Of a stretch of 64,000 nt of DNA, positions 62,231 to 64,000 are shown in pieces. The stretch comes from Methanothrix sp. GTDB lineage: Archaea; Halobacteriota; Methanosarcinia; Methanotrichales; Methanotrichaceae. Under the pieces are notes generated by a model that worked only from the letters and a program-made list of their open reading frames with translations, was not told the DNA's origin and did not search any database. The DNA lies in contig NZ_JADJJX010000001.1 in assembly GCF_016706325.1 (NCBI RefSeq), positions 1 through 64,000 of the forward strand, written 5' to 3'. Positions within the stretch are counted from its first letter, which is position 1; each line of letters begins with the position of its first letter. Both the position numbers and the translations under genes were made by a program.

Positions 62231-62500
62231 ATGGCAGATGAGAGAAGTTCCATAAAAATGAAAGACTTGAACGAGACGTTGTCCAATTATGAAGTTCAGA
62301 GCCTGGAGGGGGTCATACTGGAGGGCGACATAGAGATCGAGATGGATCTCTCCAGCGGTGCGCAGCCCCTGCTCGTGCAGTCGCTGGGCCAGGAATTCAC
62401 AAAGCTCGCTGTGGAGCTGTTCAGTTTCTCCCGGGCAATGGGATATCCGGTTGATTCTATGCTTCAGACGGCAAAGACCGTAGGATCAGCGGGCAAGTAG
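62231..62500 (+). CDS. 89-residue protein of unknown function behind the structured leader
   Basis: An acidic small protein: SSIKMKDLNETLSNYEVQSL, then LEGVILEGDIEIEMDLSSGA and a helical end QEFTKLAVELFSFSRAMGYP. No signal peptide, no membrane segment, no cysteine or histidine cluster. AAGGAGGG lies 6 bases before the ATG. I do not recognise the family. The shared AT-rich element and its place at the end of the chelatase/transport block suggest it is regulated with these genes; it might be a small metal- or cofactor-handling protein, but that is only context. Confidence 0.6.
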   Translation: MADERSSIKMKDLNETLSNYEVQSLEGVILEGDIEIEMDLSSGAQPLLVQSLGQEFTKLAVELFSFSRAMGYPVDSMLQTAKTVGSAGK

Positions 62501-62596
62501 CGCATCTAGATCAGATGGCAAGTAAACTGAGAACTGCGTCCTTCCGGAGACTGGAGATCTCAGGGCTATAGTATATCAGGAAATGAGGGTGAAGTG

Positions 62597-63085
62597 ATGC
62601 CAAAATTTTGTGGGTTTGATCCGAAGCCGGCAACTCGTCAAGCAGTGAAAAAGTTTGAAGATGAAGTGATGATTGGAAAAGACTATCGTTTCCTTATCCC
62701 TACGGTATACCTCGATGTGAATGAAAAATGTTGGTCAGTTGCTATAGCATATAGCACATCTCGTCCTCCTGGTATGCATTGGCAAGAAAATCTGCTAGAA
62801 GTACGGTACACCTATTCTCTCAAAAATAAGGTGCCTTTGACACTGATGCGATCTGATCCCTTTGAGGACATCCCGATCGTCGGCCGGACCTTTGAAGATC
62901 CTGATACCTTTGCACTGTATGCAATAACTAAAGAAAGGGAGCTTGTGAACTGTCCAGATCCAGATAAGCAACGGAATGAAGGCGTCCCGATCATTGGCCG
63001 GACTTTTATAGATCCCGATATCTACGAAAAGGAACTTCTGAATCGCCTGGCAGATCCATATGAACTGCAGGATGAGAAGCTTTAG
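62597..63085 (+). CDS. Protein of unknown function with an internal repeat
   Basis: 162 residues from ATG 62597 (GAGGGTG eight bases ahead). The first half is beta-rich (YRFLIPTVYLDVNEKCWSVA, LLEVRYTYSLKNKVPLTLMR). The second half has two copies of a unit of about 39 residues, starting DIPIVGRTFEDPDTFALYAI and GVPIIGRTFIDPDIYEKELL. No signal peptide. The composition is slightly more AT-rich than in neighbouring genes and the gene lies beside a possible mobile-element remnant, so recent arrival is possible. Family not recognised. Confidence 0.55.
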   Translation: MPKFCGFDPKPATRQAVKKFEDEVMIGKDYRFLIPTVYLDVNEKCWSVAIAYSTSRPPGMHWQENLLEVRYTYSLKNKVPLTLMRSDPFEDIPIVGRTFEDPDTFALYAITKERELVNCPDPDKQRNEGVPIIGRTFIDPDIYEKELLNRLADPYELQDEKL

Positions 63086-63168
63086 CGGTACCTGGCACGC
63101 AACCGTATCATATAGGAGATGAAGGTTGTCAAATAATGTGAGGATAAAGAATGCAATATTAAAACAAA

Positions 63169-63365
63169 TGTATGTGTTTAGCTCATCATAATCGATATCA
63201 TTGAGCCCATTCAGCAGCATCCTGCGCAACCAATTCTCAATAGTAGATTTCGGACAAGACCAGTTATTATCATCGTTTTCCATCTGGGATAGGTTATTTA
63301 CCTCATGCTCATCATGAGATGAAACCAGCATCAATCGAACTATTCAGTGGAGCTAAACACATACA
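63169..63365. mobile_element. 197-bp element with 16-bp perfect terminal inverted repeats
   Basis: tgtatgtgtttagctc (63169-63184) and its exact reverse complement gagctaaacacataca (63350-63365) bound 165 bases. The interior reads on the minus strand as MENDDNNWSCPKSTIENWLR and LLNGLNDIDYDELNTY, protein-like, which could be the start of a lost transposase. It is a small insertion-sequence remnant or miniature inverted-repeat element. No clear target-site duplication is visible (AT-rich flanks acaaa and aataa). Confidence 0.6.
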
Positions 63366-63393
63366 AATAAATAAACCAGTGGTCCTTTAGACC

Positions 63394-63582
63394 TCAATCT
63401 ACCTCCCACGCAGCCAGTACCCTGTCTACGTTTATGTAGTCTCTTCTTCCGGCATTTTCAAGGACCAAGACCCCATCGGCGCTATCCACAACTTTGCCTT
63501 TGAGCCTGTCTGACTTTCCGGTTCCAAAGTATACCTCTATCGTCTTATCGAATAGGCGCTCTGATACAAACTTGTCCAGCAT
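63394..63582 (-). CDS. Small basic-acidic protein, unknown function
   Basis: 62 residues from ATG 63582 (a GTG/ATG three codons earlier is possible): MLDKFVSERLFDKTIEVYFG, then TGKSDRLKGKVVDSADGVLV and LENAGRRDYINVDRVLAAWEV. The alternation of short strands with a KGKVVD.ADGVLVLEN segment is what a small SH3- or Sm-like beta barrel looks like, and small proteins of this pattern occur widely in methanogens. A GAGG lies about eight bases upstream of the ATG. Function unknown. Confidence 0.6.
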   Translation of the reverse strand: MLDKFVSERLFDKTIEVYFGTGKSDRLKGKVVDSADGVLVLENAGRRDYINVDRVLAAWEVD

Positions 63583-63685
63583 ATGTCTCACCTCAGGTCT
63601 ATTGCTTCCTCAATGAGATATATACTTTTCTGATTAAAAAATTGATTTATGGAAGGTGCACTTGATAAATCCGGCTTGATTTTTA

Positions 63686-63945
63686 TCGCAATATCCCGAT
63701 GCTTGCATCGGGGATAAAGGGCATCCGTATCTAACTTAGGGATTAAATCAGATCCGAGTAGTATTATCTTTATGCGGCGACGCCTCGGATGCCCCGTCTG
63801 CCGGGCGGTGGGGTGCGTCGCCGCCGTTTCACTTTATAGTAATACTCCGATGCTTGCTTGGGGGATAAAGGGCATGCGCATTCAACTTGGGTTTGAGTCA
63901 GCTTAGCTTGGAACCATTTTCATGTGGCGGCGCTTGGATGCTTCG
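63686..63945 (+). ncRNA. Two diverged copies of a structured 108-bp element, possible RNA gene
   Basis: Copy 1 (63686-63793) and copy 2 (63836-63945) share ccgatgcttgc, ggggataaagggcat, tcaactt/ctaactt, a tatctttatgcggcg / ttttcatgtggcgg segment and a terminal tcggatgc / ttggatgc. In copy 1, cccgatg/catcggg (63695-63712, loop cttg) is a perfect hairpin, and gcggcgacgc/gcgtcgccgc (63774-63783 with 63815-63824) a perfect 10-bp stem. There is no protein-like frame. It could be a tandem non-coding RNA, a duplicated regulatory leader or an intergenic repeat family. Confidence 0.45.
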
Positions 63946-64000
63946 CTACTGCTATTCCTCTTTGGATACAGTTCCCCATTGATAACAGATCTGGTCGCTT
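63946..64000. other. Window end, nothing recognised
   Basis: The last 55 bases contain no feature I can support. Confidence 0.5.

Noticed and set aside
1..64000. tRNA or rRNA genes
   Set aside because: I looked for tRNA-like cloverleaf ends and rRNA core sequences by eye and found none. A covariance scan would be needed to be sure.

Overview
The window reads as archaeal, most likely a methanogen of the Methanothrix (Methanosaeta) kind. The support is a flap endonuclease (FEN-1) relic, Dph2, an archaeal RecJ-like DHH nuclease, type II 3-dehydroquinate synthase with a type I dehydratase, a hexulose-6-phosphate synthase/RraA fusion, a SecF-SecD pair, UPF0146, DUF1614, DUF1616, a CobN-type chelatase, dockerin-bearing BtuF-like proteins, and promoters with archaeal TATA boxes. 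The genus is an inference; the domain is well supported.

Layout. 1-2.1 kb: a shattered fen gene and a frameshifted dph2. 2.8-16.2 kb: a surface-glycan cluster (glycosyltransferases, nucleotide-sugar enzymes, a two-part PssD/PssE-like transferase, asparagine synthetase, a beta-helix protein, a Wzx-like flippase). Its first 6 kb is heavily damaged: almost every gene from 2.8 to 8.8 kb carries frameshifts, a stop or a deletion, while the genes from 8.83 kb onward are mostly intact. 16.3-25.3 kb: a hybrid sensor kinase, UPF0146, an FtsZ-family protein with a 31-codon membrane ORF behind it, a UbiD-family decarboxylase, DUF1614, and shikimate-pathway genes. 25.3-31.3 kb: a molybdate/tungstate ABC transporter, a nucleotidyltransferase and a secreted nuclease. 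31.3-35.2 kb: a gene-poor, repeat-rich stretch. 35.2-48.8 kb: housekeeping genes (RecJ-like, dapF, hps-rraA, secF, secD, xth) with a lipid-flippase-like protein, a glycosyltransferase and a large DUF1616/Ig-repeat surface protein.

49.9-62.5 kb is the most interesting block. It has a secreted CbiK-like chelatase, a secreted lamin-tail protein, a BtuC/FecC-type permease, four BtuF/FecB-type binding proteins plus a fifth fused to a dockerin, a 2[4Fe-4S] ferredoxin, and a 1267-residue CobN/BchH-type chelatase. No ABC ATPase and no CobS/CobT or ChlI/ChlD partner is present in the window. A near-identical AT-rich 20-mer precedes both the chelatase gene and a small unknown gene at 62.2 kb, and the latter also has a highly structured leader. 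I read this as a metal-chelate or tetrapyrrole capture and metal-insertion locus; its substrate is not shown by the sequence.

Two features run through the whole window. First, a different short tandem repeat (10 to 34 bp unit) sits at the start or end of about a dozen genes, sometimes adding amino-acid repeats or breaking the frame. Second, several genes carry single-base frame breaks, some of them in homopolymers, and three conserved genes have a non-standard codon (CTG, ATT, ATA) where a Shine-Dalgarno sequence predicts ATG. Real decay and sequencing error cannot be separated from this sequence alone.
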